NCBI RefSeq assembly: GCF_900112775.1
Contig: NZ_FOYZ01000017.1
Coordinates: forward strand, 23,039-87,038
Reading direction: 5' to 3'
DNA length: 64,000 nucleotides
DNA from: Anaeromicropila populeti
Lineage (GTDB): Bacteria > Bacillota > Clostridia > Lachnospirales > Lachnospiraceae
Shown: positions 38,767 to 47,674 of the stretch, piece after piece
Numbering within the stretch: position 1 is the first letter of the stretch
Layout: each line of letters opens with the position of its first letter
The notes under the pieces: generated by a model
What the model was told of the DNA's origin: nothing
Seen by the model: the letters and a program-made list of their open reading frames with translations, nothing else
Database searches by the model: none
Made by a program: the position numbers and the translations under genes

Positions 38767-40743
38767 TTAAACTTTAAAACTGGATATGGTAGTCATTAAT
38801 TGTCCTGCTTCCCGCACTAAGTTTTCTACTTCATTACTAATATGCTCTACAGACATGCTTTGTTCCATAGTCGCACTTGCCACCTCTTCTGTTGCCGCTG
38901 CGCTTTCCTGGGTAATAGCCGCTACATCTGTAATAGAACTAGATACATTTTCTGCCTGCTTCTGAAGCTGTATCGTCTCTTCTGTAATCTGAATCGTCCT
39001 CTCAACAATTTTCTGAACTGCCTCTTGAATCTCCTGATAAATCTGCTTTGTTTCCTTAAGCGATTCCTCCTGCTGTGCAACAATTTTCTGAACTGCATTA
39101 ACTTCTGCTACACTCTGCAATGTTTTTTCCTGTATATCACTCAGTAAATTTTCTATATCTGTACTAGATGCTGAAGACTGTTCCGCCAAATTACGTACTT
39201 CTTCAGCTACAACAGCAAAGCCTTTTCCATGCTCACCAGCTCTTGCTGCTTCAATAGCTGCGTTCAGCGAAAGTAAATTCGTCTGCCCTGCGATTTCAGC
39301 AATAACAGCAACAATTTTTTGTATTTCACCAGACTTTTCTTCCAAAAGAGTAATCGCATGTCCAACTTTCTCCGTTGAAGTATGATTCTGCTGCATTAAG
39401 TAAACCTGTCTTTCCAGTGCCTTCACTCCATTTTGAACCGAATCATTTACTTGAGTCACCATCTCATGAGATTCCTTGCTGGAATCTGTAATAATACCAA
39501 TTGCATGAGACATATGATTAACCATTTCTGCCTCTTCTGATACTGACTCTGCCTGATTCTGGGCACCAATCGCAAGGTCATTGGAAGTCTTTGATATTTC
39601 ATCAGAAATCCTTTTTGTATTAACTGCCATCTCATTAATTTCACCTGATGACTTGGACACAAATCCGGCTGCTTCTGAAATATCTGTCACCAGCTTGTTA
39701 ATATTAGTTACCATAACCTGAAAAGCTTTCCCTAGTTCTTGTATCTCAGTGGCTCCAGAAGGCTTTATCTCAATTCGCAAATCCCCTTCCGATGCTTTTC
39801 GTGCATCCAAAGTAAGCATTTTTATCGGCTTTGCAATCTTACCTGCTGCCATAAAGCCCACCAGAAGCACAGCCAAACAAACTAATACAATAATAATCAA
39901 AAATGATATTCTAGATTTGGAAAGCTCTGAATATGCTTCCTTCTCCTCAACTGTCACCCCTATAATCCATTTAGTAGATGGAAGCTGTCGAAACACCAAA
40001 ATTTTATCTTCGTCATTATAAGTATATCTTTCTATGCCGCTTTCTCTTGTCAGCATTTGTTCTGCAACTTTTTCAAGCCCATTCAGGTTATTTATATTCG
40101 TTTGCAGAAGGCTGGCATCCTTATGTGCAATAAAAACTCCATTGGGATCCAACATAAAAGCATATCCCGTTTCACCAAAATTCTTTGAAGAAACCTTCTC
40201 AACAATGGTGTCAATTAAAATATCCATTGCAAAAACACCATGCATCGTTCCTGTATCAGATTTTATTGCTGTTGCAATACTGATTGCCATCTTATCTGTT
40301 ACAGCATCCAAATAAGCATCTGTAAACACAACTCCGTCAGCGTTCTGTGCCATTTCATACCAAAGTCTTTTACGGGGATCGTATCCAGCATCTGGTTCCC
40401 ACAAAGCACCATCTATCATAACACCGTCTGTTGTACCAATGTATGCATCTGATACAATTCCCTCATTATTTTTAGTATGCAGCATCTGATTTAAATACTC
40501 TGCCGAAAACTCAGCGCCAACACCATCTGTCATTAACGCAGCAACAGACTCTACTACCTGAGCTTTCCCATACATCCAACCATCAATTTCACCTACAAGC
40601 TGCTGGGTTTCTAAATTAAGTTCTGCCTCAATTTTTTTGGTTGTCTGCTTTTGTATTACATTGTCTGCTACACCAGCTACAATTCCCGTTGACACAAGCG
40701 TAACAACGGAAAACATGAGAACTAACCGTTTTTTCAGAGTCAT
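38767..40743 (-). CDS. Methyl-accepting chemotaxis protein with dCache sensor
   Basis: The 658-residue receptor has a membrane helix at 7-27, an extracellular double-Cache domain (30-280; [11 protein letters not shown] and [16 protein letters not shown] are Cache_1 features), a second helix (283-305), a HAMP domain and the cytoplasmic signalling hairpin. The tip motif [18 protein letters not shown] is intact. It senses a small extracellular ligand and feeds CheA/CheW. Its neighbours suggest a sugar or sugar acid; dCache receptors more often bind amino acids or organic acids, so the ligand is open. Confidence 0.93.
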   Translation of the reverse strand: MTLKKRLVLMFSVVTLVSTGIVAGVADNVIQKQTTKKIEAELNLETQQLVGEIDGWMYGKAQVVESVAALMTDGVGAEFSAEYLNQMLHTKNNEGIVSDAYIGTTDGVMIDGALWEPDAGYDPRKRLWYEMAQNADGVVFTDAYLDAVTDKMAISIATAIKSDTGTMHGVFAMDILIDTIVEKVSSKNFGETGYAFMLDPNGVFIAHKDASLLQTNINNLNGLEKVAEQMLTRESGIERYTYNDEDKILVFRQLPSTKWIIGVTVEEKEAYSELSKSRISFLIIIVLVCLAVLLVGFMAAGKIAKPIKMLTLDARKASEGDLRIEIKPSGATEIQELGKAFQVMVTNINKLVTDISEAAGFVSKSSGEINEMAVNTKRISDEISKTSNDLAIGAQNQAESVSEEAEMVNHMSHAIGIITDSSKESHEMVTQVNDSVQNGVKALERQVYLMQQNHTSTEKVGHAITLLEEKSGEIQKIVAVIAEIAGQTNLLSLNAAIEAARAGEHGKGFAVVAEEVRNLAEQSSASSTDIENLLSDIQEKTLQSVAEVNAVQKIVAQQEESLKETKQIYQEIQEAVQKIVERTIQITEETIQLQKQAENVSSSITDVAAITQESAAATEEVASATMEQSMSVEHISNEVENLVREAGQLMTTISSFKV

Positions 40744-40795
40744 ATTATAGAATTCCTCCCCTATTATGTGTGAAAAATGTATTTTCTTGTATTTT

Positions 40796-40825
40796 ATTAT
40801 ACATTATTCCGAATAAAGAAGTCAA
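40796..40825 (-). promoter_or_regulatory. Sigma-A promoter of the chemoreceptor gene
   Basis: TTGACT and a perfect TATAAT are spaced by 18 bases on the minus strand, 53 bases before the ATG. A sigma-28 signature is not seen. Confidence 0.75.
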
Positions 40826-40869
40826 GATAAATATAATATTAACAGTATTTTCATTCTTTTTGTAATGTA

Positions 40870-41040
40870 CTAAATAATACTGTACTCAAATAGCTCATAC
40901 TTTAGCCTGGAACCCATCATAATAGCTGATGGTAATAGAGCACGGGCAACTAGCTTCAAATCCTCCTCAGCTTGGTCAATTCTTCTGAGGTGAGCATAAT
41001 CTCCATCGATGTCCTCCACCATGTATTCTATCGCCTCCAT
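40870..41040 (-). CDS. Small acidic protein (56 residues), conserved in Clostridia
   Basis: An ATG seven bases after GGGAGG opens a 56-codon frame ending in TAG. The sequence contains DIDGDYAHLRRIDQAEED, then VARALLP and ends YELFEYSII. I recall small Lachnospiraceae proteins of this pattern that resemble DUF3006 and are often mislabelled chorismate lyase. It is probably a small cytosolic beta-barrel; function unknown. It lies between a surface protein and the chemoreceptor, on the same strand. Confidence 0.7.
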   Translation of the reverse strand: MEAIEYMVEDIDGDYAHLRRIDQAEEDLKLVARALLPSAIMMGSRLKYELFEYSII

Positions 41041-41123
41041 AAACCTTCCTCCCAGTTCTATTCATTTTCCTTATAGAATGACTATTTTTTTATGGGTTGT
41101 CAATATTATTTGTAAAAAAATAA

Positions 41124-42923
41124 TTAATCAAGGTAATATGGATATCCTCCCAAATAATCATTTGTCCAATTTGAATAAAACCCTGTATTATTAAGCATAT
41201 CTACAAACACTCTGCCTCTCATGTCGCCATCACTCACGCCAGTTACATTTGGTGAAGAATTACCATTACCAAAAGCAACGTTATTTGTCCGGATAACTCC
41301 ATTCACAATCTGCTGCTTATCCTTGTTCCAAAACAGACTCCGAATCTGATCATTTCCTGACGTATATCCTATAGCCCCTCCTACTAAACTGCTGCCATTA
41401 GCAGATACTATTCCCGTACAATAGCTGTCACCTATCATTTCACCATCATAATATCCGGCATATCCACCTGCCCTGCAATTATTACCAGAATAAATATCTG
41501 TAATCGTATAGGTTATAATTGTAGTTCCTCGTGCAACCCATCCGTAGAAACCGCCCACATTAAAACCATTACCAACATTCACAGTCCCCTGTTCATTACA
41601 CAGCTTCACACAACTGTCACAGCAAAATCCAATAAAACCTCCTGCACAGCCATATCCTGCTTCCGCATTTTTTGCGGTAACGTCTTCCTTCGCGGAATTG
41701 TATCCTAGCTCACAGCGTTCTGCCAAACCACCAAATCCGCCAGCATAACCACAGAGTTCTACAAAAACAGTTCCTTCAGCGTTACATTCTGACTGGGAAA
41801 TTCTTGCTGCAAATCCAAAAAACCCACCTACTGCTTTGCAAGTTGTTTCATCTAGTTGTATTACATTTCTCACATCACATTGATAAAAAGCGTCATTTAC
41901 TAAAGAAGCGCCAATAAAACCGCCGACAAATGCAATAAAACTCTTACTGCTTTGAATTTTTATGTAACTGTTGCAATACTCTGCACTTCCTAGGTTACTT
42001 CCGGCAAAACCACCTACATTTGTAATGTTGCAGTCTTCTGTTATCTGGATTGCCTTGCTGACTTTTGAACCTACGACTTTGGTTCCCGCATTACCGTCTC
42101 CAATAAAACCTCCAACATTTAACACTATTGACTTTACAACATTTATATTGTTGATAGAATAGCAGTTTTTAAAATACCCTTTTCCTCTTGCCATGAAACC
42201 TGCAATATCAGGCACAGACGAAATATTCTTTACGTAAATGTACACATCAGCATCGCACATTTTTACCGTTTCTATCTCCATTCCTTCACCAATAAAACCA
42301 CCTAGTACTTTGAGTGGGGCTTCTGCTGCATAAATTTTTCCCTCTACTGTGCATGATTTCATTTTACCGCCAGCTATTGCCGCAAACCCACCTACGTAAG
42401 TAGAAAAATCTGCAACATAGTTTATTTTATAAAGGTTTACATCTGCTACCTGGCCATAAGAGCTTCCAAAAAAACCCACATAGGTATAATCCTGGGATTG
42501 ACCGCATCCCCCTATTAGTACATTATAAATATTCACATCATTTCCGATTATGTTTCCATAAAACGGATAACTGGAACCAATTCCAGTCCATTCATAATTT
42601 GATAAATCAATTCCATAGACGTCAAATTCAATATACTTGCCTGAAAAATTAGAACCGCCTGCGGAAGGATTCAAATTAGAATAATAACTTAATGCTGCTA
42701 AATCCTTTTCGTTGCTGATTACATAAGGATCTCCTTCCGTTCCTGTATTCCCCTGATAATCAAGCCCTGTAGCTGCGTCATACCATCTGTCTGTAAAGTT
42801 TCCCCTGTCCGTCCAAAAGCCTGATGTCACAGCTTTTACATTTTCTTTTGGCAGCATCACTGCAATCGAAAACAACATAAAAAATAATAATACAAGTATC
42901 CTTTTCTTTCCCTTTTCTCTCAT
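41124..42923 (-). CDS. Secreted protein with GLUG-like beta-helix repeats
   Basis: A signal peptide (residues 1-32) is followed by a long run of roughly 30-residue repeats whose core is VGGFxG or AGGFxG (for example VGGFIGDG, VGGFAGSN, AGGYAGYY). These resemble the GLUG motif of surface adhesins and likely build a beta-solenoid. It has many Cys (over 20), unusual for a Firmicute exported protein, placed between repeats. No sorting signal or catalytic motif is seen. It could be a cell-surface adhesin or matrix protein; no partner gene is evident. Confidence 0.75.
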   Translation of the reverse strand: MREKGKKRILVLLFFMLFSIAVMLPKENVKAVTSGFWTDRGNFTDRWYDAATGLDYQGNTGTEGDPYVISNEKDLAALSYYSNLNPSAGGSNFSGKYIEFDVYGIDLSNYEWTGIGSSYPFYGNIIGNDVNIYNVLIGGCGQSQDYTYVGFFGSSYGQVADVNLYKINYVADFSTYVGGFAAIAGGKMKSCTVEGKIYAAEAPLKVLGGFIGEGMEIETVKMCDADVYIYVKNISSVPDIAGFMARGKGYFKNCYSINNINVVKSIVLNVGGFIGDGNAGTKVVGSKVSKAIQITEDCNITNVGGFAGSNLGSAEYCNSYIKIQSSKSFIAFVGGFIGASLVNDAFYQCDVRNVIQLDETTCKAVGGFFGFAARISQSECNAEGTVFVELCGYAGGFGGLAERCELGYNSAKEDVTAKNAEAGYGCAGGFIGFCCDSCVKLCNEQGTVNVGNGFNVGGFYGWVARGTTIITYTITDIYSGNNCRAGGYAGYYDGEMIGDSYCTGIVSANGSSLVGGAIGYTSGNDQIRSLFWNKDKQQIVNGVIRTNNVAFGNGNSSPNVTGVSDGDMRGRVFVDMLNNTGFYSNWTNDYLGGYPYYLD

Positions 42924-43069
42924 AAGAAAACCCCCTATATATACAAAATTTTATTAGTTTGCAAATAGCTATTTTGTTCTATTTGCACTTTGATTTTACC
43001 ATATATTTGCATATATAAATACCGCATTACCTATCTTGTATATTTTTTCTTCACAATGTGTATTTCTGG

Positions 43070-43657
43070 TTATTCTTTTTCATTCACCCACAGTCCATGC
43101 TGGCTGCACCCAAAGAACAGCTTACCCCCATACAATTTAGGAAAACGTACCTCTCCACTTTGCTCAGGATACAGTCTGACTATGAGAACACGGTCGCATG
43201 TTACATACGAAATAAAGTTTAAATAATGTTTTTTCGTCATCTCATGAGAAAATGTAATATAATAATCTTCTTCTATTGTTTCAACTTTAAGGTAATGTTT
43301 TTCGTCACTTGGTTTTGCATTGAGCGCGCTTAATTTCCGCCCACAACAAGATATTTCCGCCTCACCTGTGGATGTAATAATATTCCCACAGGTTGGACAT
43401 ACATAAAATTTTATCCGTTTCATATTTCCTCCATCTGCATTGTTTGGGTCCAACTCACCTAATAATATTTTTTCAATGTTTACACTTAATACCTTTGATA
43501 ATTCATGAAGCAAAGATACATCGGGGCAGCCAATTCCACGTTCCCATTTTGAAATAGTTTTATCACTGATGTTCATGGCATCGGCAAGCTGTTTCTGTGT
43601 CATCCCTTTTTCTTTGCGCAAGCCTAACAACAAATTTCCTACTTTTTTGCAGTCCAT
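43070..43657 (-). CDS. XRE-type HTH regulator fused to a desulfoferrodoxin-like domain
   Basis: The ATG behind GGAGG is chosen. Residues 1-65 are a Cro/CI helix-turn-helix (MTQKQLADAMNISDKTISKWE). Residues 82-195 match desulfoferrodoxin: a desulforedoxin-like centre with Cys87, Cys90, Cys104 and Cys105 (CPTC...CC) and a superoxide-reductase-like centre with His121, His138, His144, Cys184 and His187 (HYLKVE, SHEMTKKHYL, CSQHGLW). All expected iron ligands seem present. This suggests a redox- or oxygen-sensing transcription factor, or a regulator that also reduces superoxide. Family matching is by motif; sensing is inferred. Confidence 0.82.
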   Translation of the reverse strand: MDCKKVGNLLLGLRKEKGMTQKQLADAMNISDKTISKWERGIGCPDVSLLHELSKVLSVNIEKILLGELDPNNADGGNMKRIKFYVCPTCGNIITSTGEAEISCCGRKLSALNAKPSDEKHYLKVETIEEDYYITFSHEMTKKHYLNFISYVTCDRVLIVRLYPEQSGEVRFPKLYGGKLFFGCSQHGLWVNEKE

Positions 43658-43764
43658 GATACTTACCTCCATGTATTTCATCATAATAGCAGACAGATAA
43701 TAATGCAATAAACGCTCCGTAGAGTTTTAATAGAAAATAGCATATGTATCAAGATTATATTATT

Positions 43765-44229
43765 TTAAACCTTTCTAATTGGGAAAAACATATAGTTTTT
43801 ACCTGATTTGGGACATGTAAAATCATGTACTGCACCAACTAGTAAAATTTTATTTATTTTCAAATAATCCATCATTTCAGAGAATGTATTTACATTTTTA
43901 CATTCAGCATATAGATATTCATACCCTGGAACTTCCCATCTTGTCCATCCAACAGGAGGTTCTGCATCGCTACTGCACTCCACACCAGCAAGATAAAGAC
44001 CCTTCTTAAAATCATCCTCCCATGGATTAAATGAACGTGAAAAATCTGACATCACACCCCATATCCCAACCACGTTCCCGTCTTTATCCTTTTTCGCCAA
44101 ATGTTGAATTTCAATAAAATTGGCGTTGGCTACCTGCCACAATTTTTGAATAAAATCTTCCCCCTCTAAGGTAGAGCCTTCCTTACCAATTACTACAAAA
44201 GCTTCTTTCACACATTTTTGTATATCCAT
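43765..44229 (-). CDS. GyrI-like effector-binding domain protein
   Basis: The 154-residue stand-alone protein begins DIQKCVKEAFVVIGKEG and shows a repeated beta-alpha pattern ending in EVPGYEYLYAEC and YMFFPIRKV, typical of GyrI-like small-molecule-binding domains. Such proteins bind hydrophobic or drug-like ligands, or inhibit gyrase in a few cases. No DNA-binding domain is attached. GGAGG lies six bases before the ATG. It precedes the HTH-desulfoferrodoxin gene downstream by about 100 bases; a link is possible. Confidence 0.75.
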   Translation of the reverse strand: MDIQKCVKEAFVVIGKEGSTLEGEDFIQKLWQVANANFIEIQHLAKKDKDGNVVGIWGVMSDFSRSFNPWEDDFKKGLYLAGVECSSDAEPPVGWTRWEVPGYEYLYAECKNVNTFSEMMDYLKINKILLVGAVHDFTCPKSGKNYMFFPIRKV

Positions 44230-44267
44230 CGTTACCTCCTTGATTCATGTCAAATCAACCAAAAAAA

Positions 44268-44630
44268 CTATAATTTCCTTAATTTAACTGGACGTTTCCC
44301 ATAGCTATCTAATATTCCTATATCAACTAAAATAGCAGCAATTGCGGAGGCATGTCTTGGTGTAAACTTCTTAAAATTATCATCTATAAACTTACCAAAT
44401 CCCTCTAATATAGGGTTCGTTTCACTTGCCCCCAATAAATACCACTGTTCTTTTACTGTAAAAAATTCTTCCAATATAAAATCTAATTCCGTTTTCGTGA
44501 TTTCAAACTCTGTTTTAGTTGCCCACTTAACATAATAAATGTTATTTTCCAAATAATAAGATATGTTCTTATTCTCCTTAGTTAGTGTACTTATACATTT
44601 ATAATCTTTGTTTTTTCCCCACATCTCCAT
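44268..44630 (-). CDS. Hypothetical protein, 120 residues
   Basis: I do not recognise this protein. It is soluble, Lys/Glu-rich, with aromatic-rich first half (NISYYLENNIYYVKWATK) and a helical second half. It follows the pseudogene region and precedes the GyrI-like gene, in a stretch of small orphan genes. The size and neighbourhood are compatible with an immunity-type or phage-derived protein, but nothing in the sequence proves it. Confidence 0.5.
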   Translation of the reverse strand: MEMWGKNKDYKCISTLTKENKNISYYLENNIYYVKWATKTEFEITKTELDFILEEFFTVKEQWYLLGASETNPILEGFGKFIDDNFKKFTPRHASAIAAILVDIGILDSYGKRPVKLRKL

Positions 44631-44781
44631 ATTTTTTCTTCTACCTCCTCATAAAACCTTGCTAATATAATAATATTTGAATCTCTACATTTCTCTTAAC
44701 AATTTGTAACCTCATGTGTTATGATATTAGTATTCATTGACAACAGCATATTTGCGTATTTCTTTTAACAACGACGTAAAT

Positions 44782-44935
44782 TCAATTCATCAATGGGCAT
44801 AGATAAAATATAATTTCTGCCCCATAATGTTCAGAAGAAAAACCATAGGAATACCCTGACTTCTCCTGAGCAACATCTCATTTATTATGAATTTTTAGAA
44901 TTTCTACTAATTCATCTGCATTGATGTCAAAAGCT
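44782..44935 (-). pseudogene. Truncated paralogue of the 169-residue orphan protein
   Basis: About 89 bases (44846-44934) are nearly identical to 45904-45992 inside the intact gene to the right. The frame reads AFDINADELVEILKIHNK, then an in-frame TGA, then DVAQEKSGYSYGFSSEHYG and ends shortly after with a different tail. The N-terminal half is absent. This is a degraded partial duplicate left by recombination. The rest of 44640-44966 shows nothing recognisable. Confidence 0.8.
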
Positions 44936-44966
44936 TATCAACTAACTTATTAGAATTTGGTGCTAT

Positions 44967-45281
44967 TCAGAGTTCTTTTATTAGTTTCACTCGCAAAGGG
45001 CGATTAGTTAAAAATTCTGCATTTAAATCCATAGTTGTTCCTGGATGTTGGTAAACATCTTTTCCAACTTTAATTGATTCATCAATTATATACAAATAGC
45101 CTTTTTCCGTTCCATTGTGTTGGATTAAGCCATCATCGTCGTATCCAAGACTCAACGGTTGATGTGAAAAAGCTTCTGCTAATTCTCTCCATTGTGTGAT
45201 AGTACTTCCTTTTCTCAATTCAGAAAAAATATTATTGGAACCGTGGTACCATATTCCATTTGGATTAATCTCAATTCTCAT
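44967..45281 (-). CDS. Hypothetical protein, possibly ART-fold, 104 residues
   Basis: The protein begins RIEINPNGIWYHGSN and continues GSTITQWRELAEAFSHQP, then GYLYIIDESI and FLTNRPLRVKLI. The WYHGS start and the following AEAFSH helix resemble ADP-ribosyltransferase-fold proteins that occur alone or as C-terminal toxin domains in Firmicutes. The catalytic Glu cannot be placed with confidence. GAGG lies nine bases before the ATG. It sits between a broken and an intact copy of an orphan gene, typical of toxin/immunity debris. Confidence 0.5.
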   Translation of the reverse strand: MRIEINPNGIWYHGSNNIFSELRKGSTITQWRELAEAFSHQPLSLGYDDDGLIQHNGTEKGYLYIIDESIKVGKDVYQHPGTTMDLNAEFLTNRPLRVKLIKEL

Positions 45282-45719
45282 ATTTATTCACCTCATTTGT
45301 GTAGTTCCTTAACTTTCCTTTGATACAATTCCTTTCACCCGTTTAAACATTCTAATTTATCTATTTTCTATCTTTTGTATTTCAGTAACCCTCTTAATAT
45401 AAGGAAAAGTTATATTAACTTCTCAGTTTACTCATTTTGTGTACTTAGATATTAAAATCTTCTTTTCATTCGAAGGAAAACCAAATATCCCGTACTACCA
45501 ACAGCCTCCATTCTTCAAAAGCATCAGAAACTCACTGCTTCATTTCCCTAGCTGAGAGCATAAATATCCACCTGTTTTCCGATTCAACAACTCATGCTTT
45601 TTTGAAATTCCATATGTATTTTGTAGTAATATTTTTTCCATTATACTCCCCCATTTCCACTTAACAAAACAAACACCTGATTTTTCATCAATTATAATGT
45701 CTTCTACATAAATCGTAAG
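45282..45719 (-). other. Region with an open frame continuing past the stop of the next gene
   Basis: No complete gene is seen. Directly after the TGA of the 169-residue gene the same frame remains open for 57 codons (about 45546-45719), reading LTIYVEDIIIDEKSG, then CFVKWKWGSIMEKILLQNTY and ending in TGA. There is no ribosome site for it. It could be the lost C-terminal part of a longer protein cut by a nonsense mutation. The remaining 260 bases are featureless. Confidence 0.45.
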
Positions 45720-46229
45720 TCATTGATAATATCCAGCAACCCCAATTCCAATAGTTGCCCAATGTTCCGCTTTCTTCTTTTCAAATTCTAAATCTGCATT
45801 CTCTTCAATTGAAACCCCATTCTCTTTCATTTCTTCAATCATTTCTAAAATATCTGTTGGTGTACTTTCCCTGTATACACCAACACTAATATTGGAAAAT
45901 GTATAGGAATACCCTGACTCTTCTTCATCAACATCTCCTTTATTATGAATTTTTAGAATTTCTACTAATTCATCTGCATTGATGTCAAAAGCAGAAACAT
46001 CGTAAATTACAGGTCGCAAAAAGCTTTCGATTCCATCTAGAAATTCAATAAATTCCACTTTATCCTCAGAGTCATAATCTATTGCCATTTCACTATTGTA
46101 GTAATAACAACGCCTTCCTGCAAGCTCGCCTGTTCCAATAAGCTGCTCTGTTATTTCTTTATTCATCCCCAAAGAAATTCCTATATCATTTATTTCAACT
46201 TTATCTAATGGTACTAATCTAATATTCAA
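45720..46229 (-). CDS. Orphan protein, possible immunity protein, 169 residues
   Basis: Start is TTG, eight bases after GGAGG. The product is acidic and soluble with a central DVSAFDINADELVEIL stretch, EESGYSYTFSNISVGVYRES and a C-terminal HWATIGIGVAGYYQ. I recall similar short Firmicute proteins next to polymorphic-toxin loci, but cannot name a family. A broken paralogue lies 1 kb away, as often seen for immunity-gene arrays. The open frame after its stop codon raises the question whether the gene is full length. Confidence 0.6.
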   Translation of the reverse strand: MNIRLVPLDKVEINDIGISLGMNKEITEQLIGTGELAGRRCYYYNSEMAIDYDSEDKVEFIEFLDGIESFLRPVIYDVSAFDINADELVEILKIHNKGDVDEEESGYSYTFSNISVGVYRESTPTDILEMIEEMKENGVSIEENADLEFEKKKAEHWATIGIGVAGYYQ

Positions 46230-46247
46230 TTAAACGTCCTCCAAAAC

Positions 46248-46754
46248 TTAATTATACGTAATATTCTCTGCTTCCAATCTTATGAAATAAAATGGTTTTA
46301 GCCATTCTAATTCATTTTCAATCCGCTCCATAAGATTAATAAGTGTACGTTTTCCTACACGTCGATCAAGAATTGCAAATAATCTCACGATTGGATTTTC
46401 ACTTACAAGACTTTGCTTAATATCCTGATTATCAAATTTTCCAAATGCCTCATAAAAATATGTCTGATCAAATGTACCTTCATTTAAAGCCAAATCAAAA
46501 GCTTTTCTCCATTTTTCTGAACTACTGAGACCTGATTCATCATCCTTACTTTTATAATACTGAATACTTTGAGAAATCATATGCTCATAATAATTACTTT
46601 TTAATATTTCTTTGCCATCATACAATACAGCTGCGCGGCCCTCATGATCAGGACACCTACTATATGATGTTGCAAAATATGTTATATGCCCTCGTAAAGA
46701 TGGGGCAAGATACTCTTTTTCAAGTTTTGCTCTTATTCCACTCCAAGTTGCCAT
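46248..46754 (-). CDS. SF0329-family protein of unknown function
   Basis: The ATG behind GGAGG is used instead of an upstream TTG. The N-terminus (WSGIRAKLEKEYLAPSLRGHITYFATSY in outline, with a RCPDHEGRAAVLYDGKEIL segment) is characteristic of the SF0329 family, small cytosolic proteins of about 160-170 residues found in many bacteria near toxin/immunity or mobile loci. It starts 11 bases after the beta-lactamase-like gene's stop region on the same strand. No catalytic motif is known. Confidence 0.7.
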   Translation of the reverse strand: MATWSGIRAKLEKEYLAPSLRGHITYFATSYSRCPDHEGRAAVLYDGKEILKSNYYEHMISQSIQYYKSKDDESGLSSSEKWRKAFDLALNEGTFDQTYFYEAFGKFDNQDIKQSLVSENPIVRLFAILDRRVGKRTLINLMERIENELEWLKPFYFIRLEAENITYN

Positions 46755-46764
46755 ACTTCCTCCA

Positions 46765-47616
46765 CTAATCTTCTTCAATTAAATTTTCTAGTATATTACC
46801 CGCAATTTCTCTAGCCTTTTTCCCATTTATGTTATTTGCATTTTTTGAGTCATCCAAATATATAGCAAGTAATTTGCATTTATCTCTCCCCTCTGCCCAA
46901 CCAACAAACCATGCTTTCCCATTCAAGCCAGTTCCCATTTTGCCATATATACTATTCCCTTCCAAAATATCTTTCAAAACCATTACCCACTCATAAGGAG
47001 AAATTTTGAGCGTAGAGTCTATCCAAAATCCATTCAAATCAGGCAGCGGATTAACTGCATTCCCATTCCATTCAGAACAATCGCAGTTACCAAAACCAAG
47101 TAAAGTAAGCTCCTTTGCCACTTTATCTTGTCCCACACTATTCAACACCTGTCTAAAGTACCATATACAAGAGGTCCGAAATGCTTCTGCCAAATTAATA
47201 TCCGTATTCCACTCCTCTATTGGATAATTGATTGAATCATCATACAGCATATGGCTATTTTGATTATCAATTACATTATTATGCAATCCCATTAATGTAG
47301 AAATAATCTTGAAAGAAGAATATGGTGACACTTCTGTTTTACACATCTCATCTTGATATAAGTATACCTGATTCTTTTGTTCATCTAAAACTACAGCACA
47401 CCCATTAATATCTTTAAAGTCCTCACTGTAATCAACGTCAATTTCTATTATTTCATCTTCCTGTTCCTGCATTTCAGTTTCCACTTCAGTTGTACTATTT
47501 TCAATCGGTTCTTCTGCCTGGCTCAATATATCATTTTCACCTAATTTATTTCGTTCACTGCATCCGCAAAGTAAAACACTCAATAGCACAAGCACACAGA
47601 ACAATTTCCTGGTCAT
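46765..47616 (-). CDS. Class D beta-lactamase-like / penicillin-binding lipoprotein
   Basis: A lipoprotein signal (LLCGC) and an acidic spacer (20-65) precede a serine acyl-transferase fold. The three active-site motifs are present: SSFK at 100-103 (in SPYSSFKI), SCI at 149-151 and KMGTG at 226-230 followed by AWFVGW. This order and spacing match class D (OXA-type) beta-lactamases and BlaR1/MecR1 sensor domains. KMG instead of KTG is a departure that also occurs in divergent members. It would act outside the membrane; whether it hydrolyses beta-lactams or only binds them is open. Confidence 0.8.
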   Translation of the reverse strand: MTRKLFCVLVLLSVLLCGCSERNKLGENDILSQAEEPIENSTTEVETEMQEQEDEIIEIDVDYSEDFKDINGCAVVLDEQKNQVYLYQDEMCKTEVSPYSSFKIISTLMGLHNNVIDNQNSHMLYDDSINYPIEEWNTDINLAEAFRTSCIWYFRQVLNSVGQDKVAKELTLLGFGNCDCSEWNGNAVNPLPDLNGFWIDSTLKISPYEWVMVLKDILEGNSIYGKMGTGLNGKAWFVGWAEGRDKCKLLAIYLDDSKNANNINGKKAREIAGNILENLIEED

Positions 47617-47674
47617 ATTTTTCTCCCATCAGTTGTTTATTTATCATAGCTTTCTCATTTTGCTTATATTTTCA

